A stretch of 64,000 nt of DNA from Parabacteroides sp. An277 (GCF_002159645.1 NZ_NFJB01000014.1:31716-95715), one strand, 5' to 3'; shown: positions 44,341-52,733, counted from the first letter of the stretch. A program made the numbers and translations. The notes: a model not told the origin generated them from the sequence alone.

Positions 44341-45696
44341 ATGGAGAAAGAAGGAATAATCTTAGTGGTTGATGATAATAAAGCGTTGTTGGCAGCCTCC
44401 AAGCTGCTCCTAAAGAGTGTGTTTGAGGAGGTGTTTACACTATCTTCTCCTAAAAAATTACTACAGACTCTTTCGGAGCGAGATATTGATGTCGTGCTTT
44501 TAGACATGAACTTTGAGGCGGGGCTCAATACGGGCAATGAAGGGCTTTATTGGCTTCACCAGATAAAAGAACGGTATCCTGAAGTGCAAGTAGTTCTCTT
44601 TACGGCCTATGCTGATATTGAATTAGCGGTACGGGGCATGAAAGAGGGAGCTAATAATTTTATTGTAAAGCCCTATGATAATACCAAGCTTGTCGAAACC
44701 TTGCGGGCGGCTTATTTGCAAAAGCGGACAAGGGAAGGTACGAAAGGGGAAAAGTGTCAGACGGGAAATATGTATTGGGGAGAGTCTCCAGCGATGATAC
44801 GGCTCCATCAATTGGTTGAAAAGGTGGCAACGACCGATGCTAATGTGCTTATCACAGGTGAGAATGGAACCGGAAAGGAAATGTTGGCACGCGAAATACA
44901 TGCGCTATCGAAACGGAAACATGCGGCAATGGTACCGGTAGATATGGGTGCTATCACGGAAACTCTTTTTGAGAGCGAGCTATTTGGTTATGTGAAGGGA
45001 GCATTTACCGATGCTCGTACAGATAGAGCGGGAAAGTTTGAGACGGCCAATAATGGAACTCTCTTTCTTGACGAGATTGGAAATTTGTCTTATCATTTGC
45101 AAGCCAAGTTACTAACGGCTTTGCAAAGACGTAGTATTGTCCGTGTAGGAAGTAACACTCCTATTCCGATTAATATCCGATTGATTTGTGCGACTAATCG
45201 TAATCTACAGGAAATGGTTTCCAAAGAAGAGTTCCGCGAAGACCTTCTTTATCGTATTAATACGATTCATGTCGAAATTCCTCCTCTTCGCGAGCGAAAA
45301 GAAGATATTGTACCGTTGGCGATGGGATTCTTGCAGAAATATGGCGAACTTTACCAGAAACCTGAACTCCAGTTCAGCGAAACGGCGGAAAGACTTCTCG
45401 AATCTCAACCTTGGCTCGGTAATATCCGCGAATTGGAACACGCCATTGAGAAAGCTGTGATTATTTGCGAGGGAGATACGGTGGAAGATTTCTATTTTGA
45501 GTTTCCTCGGCAACAGTCTATCAAGTTGGATGAATCCACCCAAACAGAGACTCCTTTTCAAACTTTGGAGGAGATGGAATACAAGATGATAAAAGCAGCG
45601 ATGACGCAACATGAAGGCAATCTGTCGTTAGTGGCCAATCAATTGGGTATATCCCGGCAAACGCTTTACAATAAATTGAAGCGATATGGGCTTTAA
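44341..45696 (+). CDS. NtrC-family sigma-54-dependent response regulator
   Basis: The protein has 451 residues. The receiver domain has phosphoacceptor Asp55 (VVLLDMNF) and Lys110 (IVKPYD). The AAA+ domain has Walker A GENGTGKE (173-180) and the sigma-54 contact loop as GAFTDA (220-225, Asp in place of the second Gly of GAFTGA). Walker B is in LFLDEIGN and the arginine-finger region in PLRERKEDI. The C-terminal Fis-type helix-turn-helix reads NLSLVANQLGISRQTLYNKLKRYGL. It overlaps the following kinase gene by 11 nt. A perfect sigma-54 promoter with paired palindromes lies 3.7 kb away before the tolC operon, its likely target. Confidence 0.95.
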   Translation: MEKEGIILVVDDNKALLAASKLLLKSVFEEVFTLSSPKKLLQTLSERDIDVVLLDMNFEAGLNTGNEGLYWLHQIKERYPEVQVVLFTAYADIELAVRGMKEGANNFIVKPYDNTKLVETLRAAYLQKRTREGTKGEKCQTGNMYWGESPAMIRLHQLVEKVATTDANVLITGENGTGKEMLAREIHALSKRKHAAMVPVDMGAITETLFESELFGYVKGAFTDARTDRAGKFETANNGTLFLDEIGNLSYHLQAKLLTALQRRSIVRVGSNTPIPINIRLICATNRNLQEMVSKEEFREDLLYRINTIHVEIPPLRERKEDIVPLAMGFLQKYGELYQKPELQFSETAERLLESQPWLGNIRELEHAIEKAVIICEGDTVEDFYFEFPRQQSIKLDESTQTETPFQTLEEMEYKMIKAAMTQHEGNLSLVANQLGISRQTLYNKLKRYGL

Positions 45697-47008
45697 ACGG
45701 CTTTCCCATAGTTTGACGTTGCATCTTGTGTTACTTATTGCGGTGAGTGGCGTGAGCGTGTGGTCTGTCGCTTATATCGAATGGTCTGTTCTGCCTTTTG
45801 CCTTGCTGAGTATTGGTTATCTTATTTTTCGTATTCGTAAATTATATGGGCTTAATGCGCAAAAAGTAGCCTTTATGTTTGATGCCATTAATAATAACGA
45901 CTATGCCTTTAAATATGCGACAGATGGGTATTCAGAAGACGACAAACTGGTGCTCGAATCGATGAACCGTATCACTCAAATCCTGTTTCAGGCTAAAGCG
46001 GAGGCCGTACAACGGGAAAAGTATTACGAGCTAATTATGAATTCGGTGAAGACCGGTATAATCGTGATTGACGACAAGGGAAACATTTACCAGAGCAATA
46101 CGGCTGCATTGCATTTATTGGGCATTTCTATTTTTACCCATGTGAAACAATTGGTCCGGATTGATGAGGTATTGGCACGCACGATAGAAAACATACAACC
46201 AGGCGAAAAGCAACAAATCTCTTTTACGCATGAACGGGGCGCGGTCAATCTCTCTTTGCGTGTCTCGGAGATGCAGTTGCGAGACAAACATGTGCGAATC
46301 ATTGCTTTGAATGAAATCAATGACGAGATGGATGAAAAGGAGATTGAATCTTGGATACGCCTGACGCGAGTACTAACGCATGAAATTATGAATTCAGTTG
46401 CACCGATTACGTCGCTTAGTGATACGCTGCTCGCGATGCAAGAAGGTATGAACGAGGATGTACGGGAAGGGCTGGAAGTCATCCGGACAACGGGCAAGGG
46501 ACTTATTTCCTTTGTCGAATCCTATCGTAAGTTCACGCATATCCCTACGCCGCAGCCTACACTTTTCTATTTGGCGCCATTTTTCGAACGAATCATTCGT
46601 TTGGCTTGTCTGCATCATCCATGTCCTCATATTGTATTCCAAAAAGAGATTCAGCCGGAAGATTTGATTCTCCATGCCGACGAAAATCTTATTTCCCAGG
46701 TATTGCTCAATCTTTTGAAGAATGCCATTCAAGCTATCGGTCCTACGCAACAGGACGCCTGGATACGGCTCTACGCCTATTGCGATGAAGAGGAGCAAGT
46801 AATCCTTGAAGTGAGCAACAATGGTCCTGCTATTCCGCCTGAAGAGGCCGATCATATCTTTATCCCGTTCTTTACGACGAAAGAAAAGGGAAGCGGAATA
46901 GGATTATCGATTTCGCGTCAAATCATGCGGCTCTCCGGAGGTAGTTTGGCTCTTAAAACAGGTCCGTCAACGCCTTATACGACTTTTATCCTGACTTTCC
47001 CCGGATGA
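45686..47008 (+). CDS. Membrane sensor histidine kinase with PAS domain
   Basis: The protein has 440 residues. Two adjacent membrane helices at the N-terminus (LVLLIAVSGVSVWSVAYI, VLPFALLSIGYLIFRI) have almost no periplasmic loop, so the signal is probably sensed in the membrane or cytoplasm. A PAS domain follows (YELIMNSVKTGIIVIDDKGN ...), then the H-box RVLTHEIMNSVAP with His232 and an ATPase domain (LISQVLLNLLKNAIQAIG, FIPFFTTKEKGSGIGLSISRQI). It is translated from a start overlapping the regulator gene by 11 nt, so the two are a cognate pair. Confidence 0.94.
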   Translation: MGFKRLSHSLTLHLVLLIAVSGVSVWSVAYIEWSVLPFALLSIGYLIFRIRKLYGLNAQKVAFMFDAINNNDYAFKYATDGYSEDDKLVLESMNRITQILFQAKAEAVQREKYYELIMNSVKTGIIVIDDKGNIYQSNTAALHLLGISIFTHVKQLVRIDEVLARTIENIQPGEKQQISFTHERGAVNLSLRVSEMQLRDKHVRIIALNEINDEMDEKEIESWIRLTRVLTHEIMNSVAPITSLSDTLLAMQEGMNEDVREGLEVIRTTGKGLISFVESYRKFTHIPTPQPTLFYLAPFFERIIRLACLHHPCPHIVFQKEIQPEDLILHADENLISQVLLNLLKNAIQAIGPTQQDAWIRLYAYCDEEEQVILEVSNNGPAIPPEEADHIFIPFFTTKEKGSGIGLSISRQIMRLSGGSLALKTGPSTPYTTFILTFPG

Positions 47009-47046
47009 AATCAAACAAACGAAAGATATGAGTTGTTATTAAAAAT

Positions 47047-47102
47047 AAAATAAACGAGAAACAAAAGGAAAATAAACGAGAATTAGATGCAAAATAAACG
47101 AC
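47047..47102. repeat. Three 12-bp direct repeats at exact 22-bp spacing before mntH
   Basis: AAAATAAACGAG starts at 47047 and 47069, and AAAATAAACGAC at 47091. The last repeat ends 9 nt before the mntH ATG (47112). The regular two-turn spacing suggests cooperative operator sites over the promoter/leader, perhaps for a metal-responsive regulator (inference). Confidence 0.75.
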
Positions 47103-47111
47103 ATTCAAAAT

Positions 47112-48371
47112 ATGAAGTTATTAGATAAGCTTAAGAAGAATCATCATCCGCGCTCGGCGGCTTTGGATTTGCTCAAGTATATTGGACCGGGACTTTTGGT
47201 GACGGTCGGATTCATCGACCCAGGCAATTGGGCTACGAACCTTGCCGCTGGTTCCGAGTTCGGGTATGCGTTGCTTTGGGTGGTGACCTTTTCGTCGGTC
47301 ATGCTGATTATTATCCAACACAATGTAGCGCATTTAGGAATCGTTACCGGATTATGCCTTTCTGAGGCGACTACGCGTTATCTCCCGAAGAAGCTCAGTC
47401 GGCCTATTTTGTTTTCGGCGATGTTGGCAAGTATCTCTACTTCGTTGGCCGAGATTCTCGGAGGGGCCATCGCTTTGCAAATGCTTTTTCGCATCCCGAT
47501 TGAGGTCGGAGCGGTTATCGTGACGGGTGTTTGCTTTCTGATGTTGCTTTCGAACACGTACAGCAAGATTGAGCGATGGATTATCACGTTCGTCTCTATC
47601 ATTGGATTATCTTTCCTCTATGAATTGGTCTTGGTCGATGTCGATTGGAGCGCGGCGGCAAGTGGTTGGGTGAAGCCGACCTTCCCAGAGGGTTCGCTCC
47701 TTGTCGTGATGAGTGTTTTAGGCGCCGTAGTCATGCCGCACAATTTATTCCTCCATTCCGAAGTCATCCAGAGCCGTAATTGGAATCTGGAGGACGAAAC
47801 CGTTATCAAAAAACAATTAAAGTATGAGTTTTACGATACGCTGCTCTCGATGGTGATTGGTTGGGGCATCAACTCGGCCATGATTATCCTCGCGGCGTCT
47901 ACGTTCTTTCAGGAGGGCATTGCCGTCACCGAATTGGATCAGGCGCAAGCGTTGCTGGCTCCGCTGGTGGGAAACAATGCGGGGGTTATCTTCGCGGCGG
48001 CGTTATTGCTCGCGGGCGTTTCGTCGACGATTACGTCGGGTATTGCGGGAGCTTCCATCTTTGCGGGCATTTTCGGGGAGGCTTACCATCACCGGGACTT
48101 GCATTCGCGCTTGGGAGTGGTCTGCTCTTACCTCCCGGCTCTTTTTTTGATTTGTTTGATAGGTAATCCGTTCCAAGGACTTATTATTTCCCAAATGGTA
48201 TTGAGCCTCCAATTGCCCATCACGATTTTTACGCAGGTTTACCTCACCTCCAGTCCGAAAGTCATGGGGCGGTTTGCGAATAGCCCTTCTACGCGATGGA
48301 TTCTCCTTATCCTGGGTAGCATCGTGACCCTCTTGAACCTCGCGCTTTTATTTGAATTTATTTTATCCTAA
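47112..48371 (+). CDS. mntH: Nramp-family Mn/Fe transporter
   Basis: The protein has 419 residues with about eleven membrane helices. The two metal-binding motifs are intact: VGFIDPGNWATNLAAGSEFG in helix 1 and VMPHNLFLHSEVIQSR in helix 6, whose Met favours soft transition metals. It imports Mn2+ or Fe2+ with protons across the inner membrane. The leader carries three 22-bp-spaced repeats that could be operators. It is followed 14 nt later by menC on the same strand. Confidence 0.94.
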   Translation: MKLLDKLKKNHHPRSAALDLLKYIGPGLLVTVGFIDPGNWATNLAAGSEFGYALLWVVTFSSVMLIIIQHNVAHLGIVTGLCLSEATTRYLPKKLSRPILFSAMLASISTSLAEILGGAIALQMLFRIPIEVGAVIVTGVCFLMLLSNTYSKIERWIITFVSIIGLSFLYELVLVDVDWSAAASGWVKPTFPEGSLLVVMSVLGAVVMPHNLFLHSEVIQSRNWNLEDETVIKKQLKYEFYDTLLSMVIGWGINSAMIILAASTFFQEGIAVTELDQAQALLAPLVGNNAGVIFAAALLLAGVSSTITSGIAGASIFAGIFGEAYHHRDLHSRLGVVCSYLPALFLICLIGNPFQGLIISQMVLSLQLPITIFTQVYLTSSPKVMGRFANSPSTRWILLILGSIVTLLNLALLFEFILS

Positions 48372-48385
48372 ACGCATATCATTTC

Positions 48386-49405
48386 ATGTTTCACATCTCT
48401 ATCGAGGCAAAGACCTTGCATTTTAAACAACCGGCGGGTACGTCGCGCGGTATTTATACGACACGGAAGGTTTGGTACCTTCGCTTGACCTCCGACGAAC
48501 AGCCCGAACGTTTCGGGATAGGGGAGTGTGCCCCGCTTCCGAATTTAAGTTGCGATGACCTTCCGAATTACGAACTTCTCTTGGCAAAAGCCTGTCGGGA
48601 GGCTGAACAGGCGGGCGGCGTCGACCCCGAATCGCTTCGTCCCTATCCTTCTATCCTTTTCGGTTTGGAAACCGCTTTTCGGCATTACGCGAGGGGTACG
48701 ACGGACCTCTGGGACACTCCTTTCTCGCGCGGAGAGCAAGGCATTCCTATCAACGGGTTAATTTGGATGGGAAGTTACAAGTCCATGCTCGAACAAATCG
48801 AACGGAAGATGCAGGCCGGTTTTCGTTGCATAAAACTCAAAATCGGCGCCATCGGATTCGACGACGAACTGGCTTTATTGAAAATCATACGGCGGCACTT
48901 CTCGGCCGACGAAATGGAGCTTCGCGTCGATGCGAATGGTGCTTTTTCGGTGCCGGAAGCTCCGGATAAGCTTCGCCGACTGGCCGAACTGGACCTCCAC
49001 TCGATTGAGCAACCGATCCGGGCCGGACAATGGGACGCGATGGCTTCGCTCGCTCGGACGAGCCCGCTGCCTATCGCTCTCGACGAGGAATTGATTGGCA
49101 TCGGCACTGAAGCTCAGAAAAAACAATTATTGGAATGCATCCGCCCCTCGTACATCATCCTGAAGCCTTCGTTGCATGGGGGGATGGCGGGAGCGATGGA
49201 ATGGATTCGTTTGGCGGATGGATTAGGCATCGGCTGGTGGGTCACGTCTGCGCTCGAATCGAACATCGGCTTGAACGCCCTCGCGCAATGGTGCGCTACT
49301 TTGCCGACCTCTCTTCCGCAAGGATTAGGCACCGGGTCTCTTTTTACAGACAATATCCCGATGCCTCTCGAAGTCCGCGGCGACGAACTATGGCGCGTCG
49401 TCTAA
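48386..49405 (+). CDS. menC: o-Succinylbenzoate synthase
   Basis: The protein has 339 residues of the enolase superfamily, dehydrating SHCHC to o-succinylbenzoate in menaquinone synthesis. The catalytic KxK is in CIKLKIGAIG. Mg ligands are in LRVDANGAF, SIEQPI and IALDEELIG, and the second Lys in YIILKPSLHGG. The N-terminal capping domain and GECAPLPN motif are typical. It lies behind mntH rather than beside menF/menD/menB, which are 10 kb further on in this window. Its start is 14 nt after the mntH stop. Confidence 0.92.
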   Translation: MFHISIEAKTLHFKQPAGTSRGIYTTRKVWYLRLTSDEQPERFGIGECAPLPNLSCDDLPNYELLLAKACREAEQAGGVDPESLRPYPSILFGLETAFRHYARGTTDLWDTPFSRGEQGIPINGLIWMGSYKSMLEQIERKMQAGFRCIKLKIGAIGFDDELALLKIIRRHFSADEMELRVDANGAFSVPEAPDKLRRLAELDLHSIEQPIRAGQWDAMASLARTSPLPIALDEELIGIGTEAQKKQLLECIRPSYIILKPSLHGGMAGAMEWIRLADGLGIGWWVTSALESNIGLNALAQWCATLPTSLPQGLGTGSLFTDNIPMPLEVRGDELWRVV

Positions 49406-49413
49406 GAAAAACC

Positions 49414-49791
49414 TTATTTGGCCGCAATCACTTCAATTTCCACGAGCCCGTTCTTCGGTAGCGTTTTGACGGCTACGGCGGAGCGGGCCGGGAAGTCTCC
49501 GCTGAATTGTTTCGCATAAATCTCGTTTACGGCAGCAAAATCGGCCATGTCGGCGAGGTAGACCGTCGTCTTTACTACGTTTTCAAGTCCGTATCCCGCC
49601 TTTTCCAAGATAGCCTTCACGTTTTGGAACGCCTGCTCGGTCTGCGCTTGCACGCCGCCCTGAGCGAAGTCGCCCGTGGCCGGGTCTAAACCCAATTGCC
49701 CGGAAGCGAACAGGAAGTTCCCTACTTCAATCGCCTGACTGTATGGTCCGATGGCCGCAGGCGCTTTCTCGGTTGAAATTACTTTTTTCAT
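49414..49791 (-). CDS. ridA: RidA-family enamine/imine deaminase
   Basis: The protein has 125 residues. It hydrolyses reactive 2-aminoacrylate-type intermediates from PLP enzymes. Family motifs are KAPAAIGPYSQAIEVGNFLFASGQLGLDP, QTEQAFQNVKAILEKAGYGLENVVKTTVYL and the final FPARSAVAVKTLPKNGLVEIEVIA, which carries the substrate-binding Arg. It is the second gene after rlmB (31-nt gap) and is convergent with menC (8-nt gap). Confidence 0.96.
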   Translation of the reverse strand: MKKVISTEKAPAAIGPYSQAIEVGNFLFASGQLGLDPATGDFAQGGVQAQTEQAFQNVKAILEKAGYGLENVVKTTVYLADMADFAAVNEIYAKQFSGDFPARSAVAVKTLPKNGLVEIEVIAAK

Positions 49792-49822
49792 CTTTTCTTA
49801 TCTTTAGGATTATAGGAAAAAT

Positions 49823-50569
49823 TCATTTTTCGCTTTGCCGACGCTGCCGAACAACCTCATAAATCAAAATACCTGCGGCGACGGACACATTCAACGACGC
49901 AATCGTTCCGTACTGCGGGATTTTCACCATCCCATCGCAAATACGAAGATTTTCGTAGGAAACGCCCTTGTCTTCCGCACCCATGACGATGGCCGTCGGT
50001 CCCTCGTAACGCACGGAGGTATAATCTTCAGTGGCCTTTTCCGTGGCCGCGTACACCTTCACGCCACTCTGTTGGAGATAGCGGATGGCTCCGCTGATGC
50101 TATTTTCTTTGCATACGGGCAGCACGTGCAGCGCTCCGGCCGATGTCTTTATGGCGTCTGCGTGGACGCTTACGCTGCCGTGCGAAGGGATAATTATCGC
50201 GTCCACCCCCGCGCACTCACATGTCCGGGCAATTGCACCAAAGTTCCGGACGTCCGTCACGCCGTCGAGCAATACAACGAATGGGTCGCGCCCCTCTTCG
50301 TAAAGAAACGGGATAATATCTTCCAGCCGCTGGTAGGCAATGGCCGAAACGAATGCGACGACTCCCTGGTGGTTCTTTCTCGTGTATCGATCGAGTCGTT
50401 CGTTCGGCACCCGCTGGACCTGAATCCTTTTTTCCTTCGCGAGCTGTAAAAGTTCCTTGGCCAACTCCCCTTGCAAGTCGCGGCGTATTAATATCTTATC
50501 TATCTCCTTATCCGCTTGGATGGCTTCCATCACAGCCCGGATACCAAATACAAATTCATTTTCTTTCAT
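49823..50569 (-). CDS. rlmB: 23S rRNA (guanosine-2'-O)-methyltransferase, TrmH/SpoU family
   Basis: The protein has 248 residues. The N-terminal substrate-binding domain (FGIRAVMEAIQADKEIDKILI) is followed by a SPOUT methyltransferase knot with three motifs: LLDGVTDVRNFGAIARTCECAG, AIVMGAEDKGVSYENLRICD and the final IPQYGTIASLNVSVAAGILIYEVVRQR. It matches RlmB (G2251 in E. coli numbering), although other SpoU paralogues cannot be excluded without alignment. A good promoter lies 29 nt upstream, and ridA follows. Confidence 0.93.
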   Translation of the reverse strand: MKENEFVFGIRAVMEAIQADKEIDKILIRRDLQGELAKELLQLAKEKRIQVQRVPNERLDRYTRKNHQGVVAFVSAIAYQRLEDIIPFLYEEGRDPFVVLLDGVTDVRNFGAIARTCECAGVDAIIIPSHGSVSVHADAIKTSAGALHVLPVCKENSISGAIRYLQQSGVKVYAATEKATEDYTSVRYEGPTAIVMGAEDKGVSYENLRICDGMVKIPQYGTIASLNVSVAAGILIYEVVRQRRQSEK

Positions 50570-50597
50570 GTCTGATACCTCATTCTATTTCTCGAGG

Positions 50598-50629
50598 CAA
50601 AGGTAGTTAATAATATGTATTCTTCCCAA
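50598..50629 (-). promoter_or_regulatory. Bacteroidetes-type promoter of rlmB-ridA
   Basis: The minus strand reads TACCTTTG (50598-50605) with TTG at 50627-50629, spacer 21 nt. Confidence 0.65.
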
Positions 50630-50754
50630 GGAAAAGAGGGTAATCTTTCTTCGTGTGGGGGTTTTCGGAGGGAAAAATCCGTTTGGTGCAGGGGGATTAA
50701 TCATTTTTAAGGCAAAAAATAGGGATTCATGTTGATGGAGTCCGTTTAAATCCC

Positions 50755-50874
50755 TACTTTTGCCACGCCCTTTGGGAAAAGGGAATGCTATTAAGCTATT
50801 TTTGTGAATATCTTTTCATGATGAGTCTCTGGAAAGCGTGAACGTCATTTTCGCTTTTCCGGAGGCTTTTTTTT
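50755..50874 (+). ncRNA. Candidate small RNA, tandem unit 1
   Basis: A TACTTTTG -7 box (50755-50762) is followed by a CCCTTT-GGGA-AAAGGG hairpin (50768-50783) with a GNRA-type loop, about 40 nt of AU-rich linker, and a terminator. The terminator has stem TCTCTGGAAAGCG / CGCTTTTCCGGAGG and a U8 tail ending at 50874. Predicted transcript is about 107 nt. No ORF of note is present. Units 2 and 3 have the same plan. Confidence 0.75.
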
Positions 50875-50918
50875 CGAAAAAAATGGCGTAATCTCTTGGA
50901 GAGTTCATTTTTAATCCC

Positions 50919-51037
50919 GATATTTGCGAAAACCTTTGTGAAAAGGCATACCCTTACGTATTTAGTATTTGGTTATACATGTTTTGTATCCTCTGGGAAA
51001 GGGAAATCCATTTCTTCTTTTCCGGAGGATTTTTTTT
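50919..51037 (+). ncRNA. Candidate small RNA, tandem unit 2
   Basis: A GATATTTG box (50919-50926, one mismatch to TAnnTTTG, preceded by AATCCC as in the other units) is followed by CCTTT-GTGA-AAAGG (50933-50946). A terminator CCTCTGGGAAA.../...TTTTCCGGAGG with U8 ends at 51037. It starts 164 nt after unit 1. The linker differs from units 1 and 3, while hairpin and terminator are conserved in structure. Confidence 0.75.
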
Positions 51038-51081
51038 CAAAGAAAATAGCACTCGGTATGGGAGATTTCCTATTTTATCCC

Positions 51082-51200
51082 TATATTTGCAGCAACCTTT
51101 GTGAAAAGGCATATATGTTAATAATTAATTTTGTATTCATTAATTAGAAACGACCTCTGGAGAACGAAAAGTCTATTTCGTTTTTTCCAGAGGTTTTTTT
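51082..51200 (+). ncRNA. Candidate small RNA, tandem unit 3
   Basis: A perfect TATATTTG box (51082-51089) is followed by CCTTT-GTGA-AAAGG (51096-51109) and a terminator. The terminator stem is CCTCTGGAGAACGAAA pairing with TTTCGTTTTTTCCAGAGG, and the U7 tail ends at 51200. It starts 163 nt after unit 2. Compared with unit 1, the stem centre changes on both sides (GCG/CGC versus ACGAAA/TTTCGT) while pairing is kept. That pattern is evidence for selection on RNA structure. Confidence 0.75.
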
Positions 51201-51326
51201 ATCGTATAAATCCTTTTGGGGATATAAAAAGTCCCCTTGCGCAGGCAAAAATCATCTAAAACCGCGAAATTAACTTTTTTAAGAAAGAAAAATGCAAATA
51301 GATTAGGATTATTACTTTTTAAACCG

Positions 51327-51450
51327 TAAATTTGCCGCAGACTATTTGTCAAAGCATATTTAAATGTTTTAGTTTAACAGAAATTTTTGCCGGGGCCTCG
51401 ATCCATCGTATTTTATTCATATTATATATTTTTACCGAGGTACCCGGCAT
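51327..51450 (+). promoter_or_regulatory. Fourth, diverged unit: promoter and structured leader of the second DUF6261 gene
   Basis: TAAATTTG (51327-51334) is followed by CTATTTGTCAAAGCATATT, recognisably related to the TTTGTGAAAAGGCATAT start of units 2-3. A stem then pairs TGCCGGGGCCTCG (51388-51400) with CGAGGTACCCGGCA (51436-51449). There is no strong U-tail, so transcription probably runs on through the palindrome array into the gene at 51600, giving a ~260-nt leader. Confidence 0.5.
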
Positions 51451-51470
51451 TTTCAAATGATTTTATCCCA

Positions 51471-51568
51471 GGCGGAGGAATCCGCTGACAAGAAAAATGA
51501 TTTTTATCAATGGCGGAGGGGTCCGCCGACAGGAAAAATGATTTTTGTCAACGTCGGAGGGGTCCGCC
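51471..51568 (+). repeat. 41-nt palindrome array (2.4 units) directly before the second DUF6261 gene
   Basis: GGCGGA-N4-TCCGCC-type palindromes start at 51471, 51512 and 51553, exactly 41 nt apart. AAAAATGATTTTT forms each spacer (51493, 51534). A further spacer-like copy (CAAATGATTTTA) lies one period upstream. The array ends 31 nt before the ATG, so it is probably in the mRNA leader. The period and spacer match the array at 16706-16970. Confidence 0.9.
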
Positions 51569-51599
51569 AATCGAAATAACAATTTAAATAAATAGAAAA

Positions 51600-52727
51600 A
51601 TGGTAGTCGAAGAAATTAACGAAGGATTTGGATTTTCCAACGCACGAAACGGCGAGCATTACGATGTGAACCAAGCGTTCCTGGATATTATCACGAAAGA
51701 ATTCACGGATGAGCTGGGAATCGGGTTCTTGCGAAACAATTATGCCGCCATGTTTGATGTCGAGCGCGCGTGCCATCTGCGCAGCCGTTCGTATGACGAG
51801 ACGCCGGATGTGCTGGCGCAAGACAAGAAGCGCGACAACGCTTTCTTGCTCATCTCTCAAACTATAAACGCGGGGCAGTATTCCTCGAACGAATCGAAGC
51901 GAAACGCGGCTTTGCGCCTCATCCGAGTGCTCAAACCCTACAAAAATGCGCCTCGGCTATCGTTGATGAACAACTCTTCGGCCATTTCCAAGTTTTTGCA
52001 AGAGATGGAAGAGGAGCAAAACGCAGCCGACCTGGAAACGCTGGGACTGACCACCGACCTCACGGAATTGAAGGAAGCGAACGAGGCGTTTATCCAGATT
52101 TACCGCGCGCGTTCCAATGTAGAATATTCGCAGTATCGGTCGGAGAACATGAAGTCGATTCGTCCGAAAGTAGACGCCGCCTTTCGCACTTTGGCAAAAA
52201 CTATCAACGCCTTGTACCGCGTCAACTTCTTTATCGAGCGAGACGCCGAGAAAGAGGCTCGGATGAAGGAAATCATCGAGGATGTGAACGCCAAGATCTA
52301 CAAACTACAGAAAACATTGGTGCAGGCAGGAATCATTAGCTCCCCCGCGAAAGATGACGATTCTTCCGCTTCGAATACGGGTGAGGAAGAGATACAACCG
52401 CAGATTACGCGCGTCTTCCAGGTCGAAGGAGGCGACGCAGAAAATCCGAACCACATCAAGCGCGGCGCCTTGACGCAAATTGATTGGTTGGGAGAATTTA
52501 CCCTGGTGGACAAGACAGGAGAGAATCCCGGCGACATCATCTTGCAAAACGATCAAGGATACGACGAAAAGATAAGCGCGGAGGCCATTTCCCAACGCGA
52601 CGAGAACGGATGTCAATTTACGATGGTCAATGACTTGACAGAAGGCAATTATACGCTTCGCATCGAGACCTACGACGGCGGAAACCCGCTCGTGGTACAG
52701 TATTTGGAACCCATTTACCTGGATTAA
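51600..52727 (+). CDS. DUF6261-like helical protein with C-terminal beta domain (long form)
   Basis: The protein has 375 residues. Residues 1-250 are helical and homologous to the protein at 17039-17818, sharing NAR near residue 15, LGLTTDLTELKEANEAFIQIYRAR and FRTLAKTINALY. A low-complexity acidic linker (DDDSSASNTGEEE, about 255-270) follows. The C-terminal domain of about 100 residues looks beta-rich and Ig-like (ITRVFQVEGGDAENPN, GEFTLVDKTGENPGDIILQN, LTEGNYTLRIETYDGG). No signal peptide or membrane segment is present. Function is unknown. It is preceded by the 41-nt array and the tandem small-RNA units and followed 6 nt later by the original start of the helicase frame, so coupling with the helicase gene is likely. 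Confidence 0.8.
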   Translation: MVVEEINEGFGFSNARNGEHYDVNQAFLDIITKEFTDELGIGFLRNNYAAMFDVERACHLRSRSYDETPDVLAQDKKRDNAFLLISQTINAGQYSSNESKRNAALRLIRVLKPYKNAPRLSLMNNSSAISKFLQEMEEEQNAADLETLGLTTDLTELKEANEAFIQIYRARSNVEYSQYRSENMKSIRPKVDAAFRTLAKTINALYRVNFFIERDAEKEARMKEIIEDVNAKIYKLQKTLVQAGIISSPAKDDDSSASNTGEEEIQPQITRVFQVEGGDAENPNHIKRGALTQIDWLGEFTLVDKTGENPGDIILQNDQGYDEKISAEAISQRDENGCQFTMVNDLTEGNYTLRIETYDGGNPLVVQYLEPIYLD

Positions 52728-52733
52728 GCCTGG

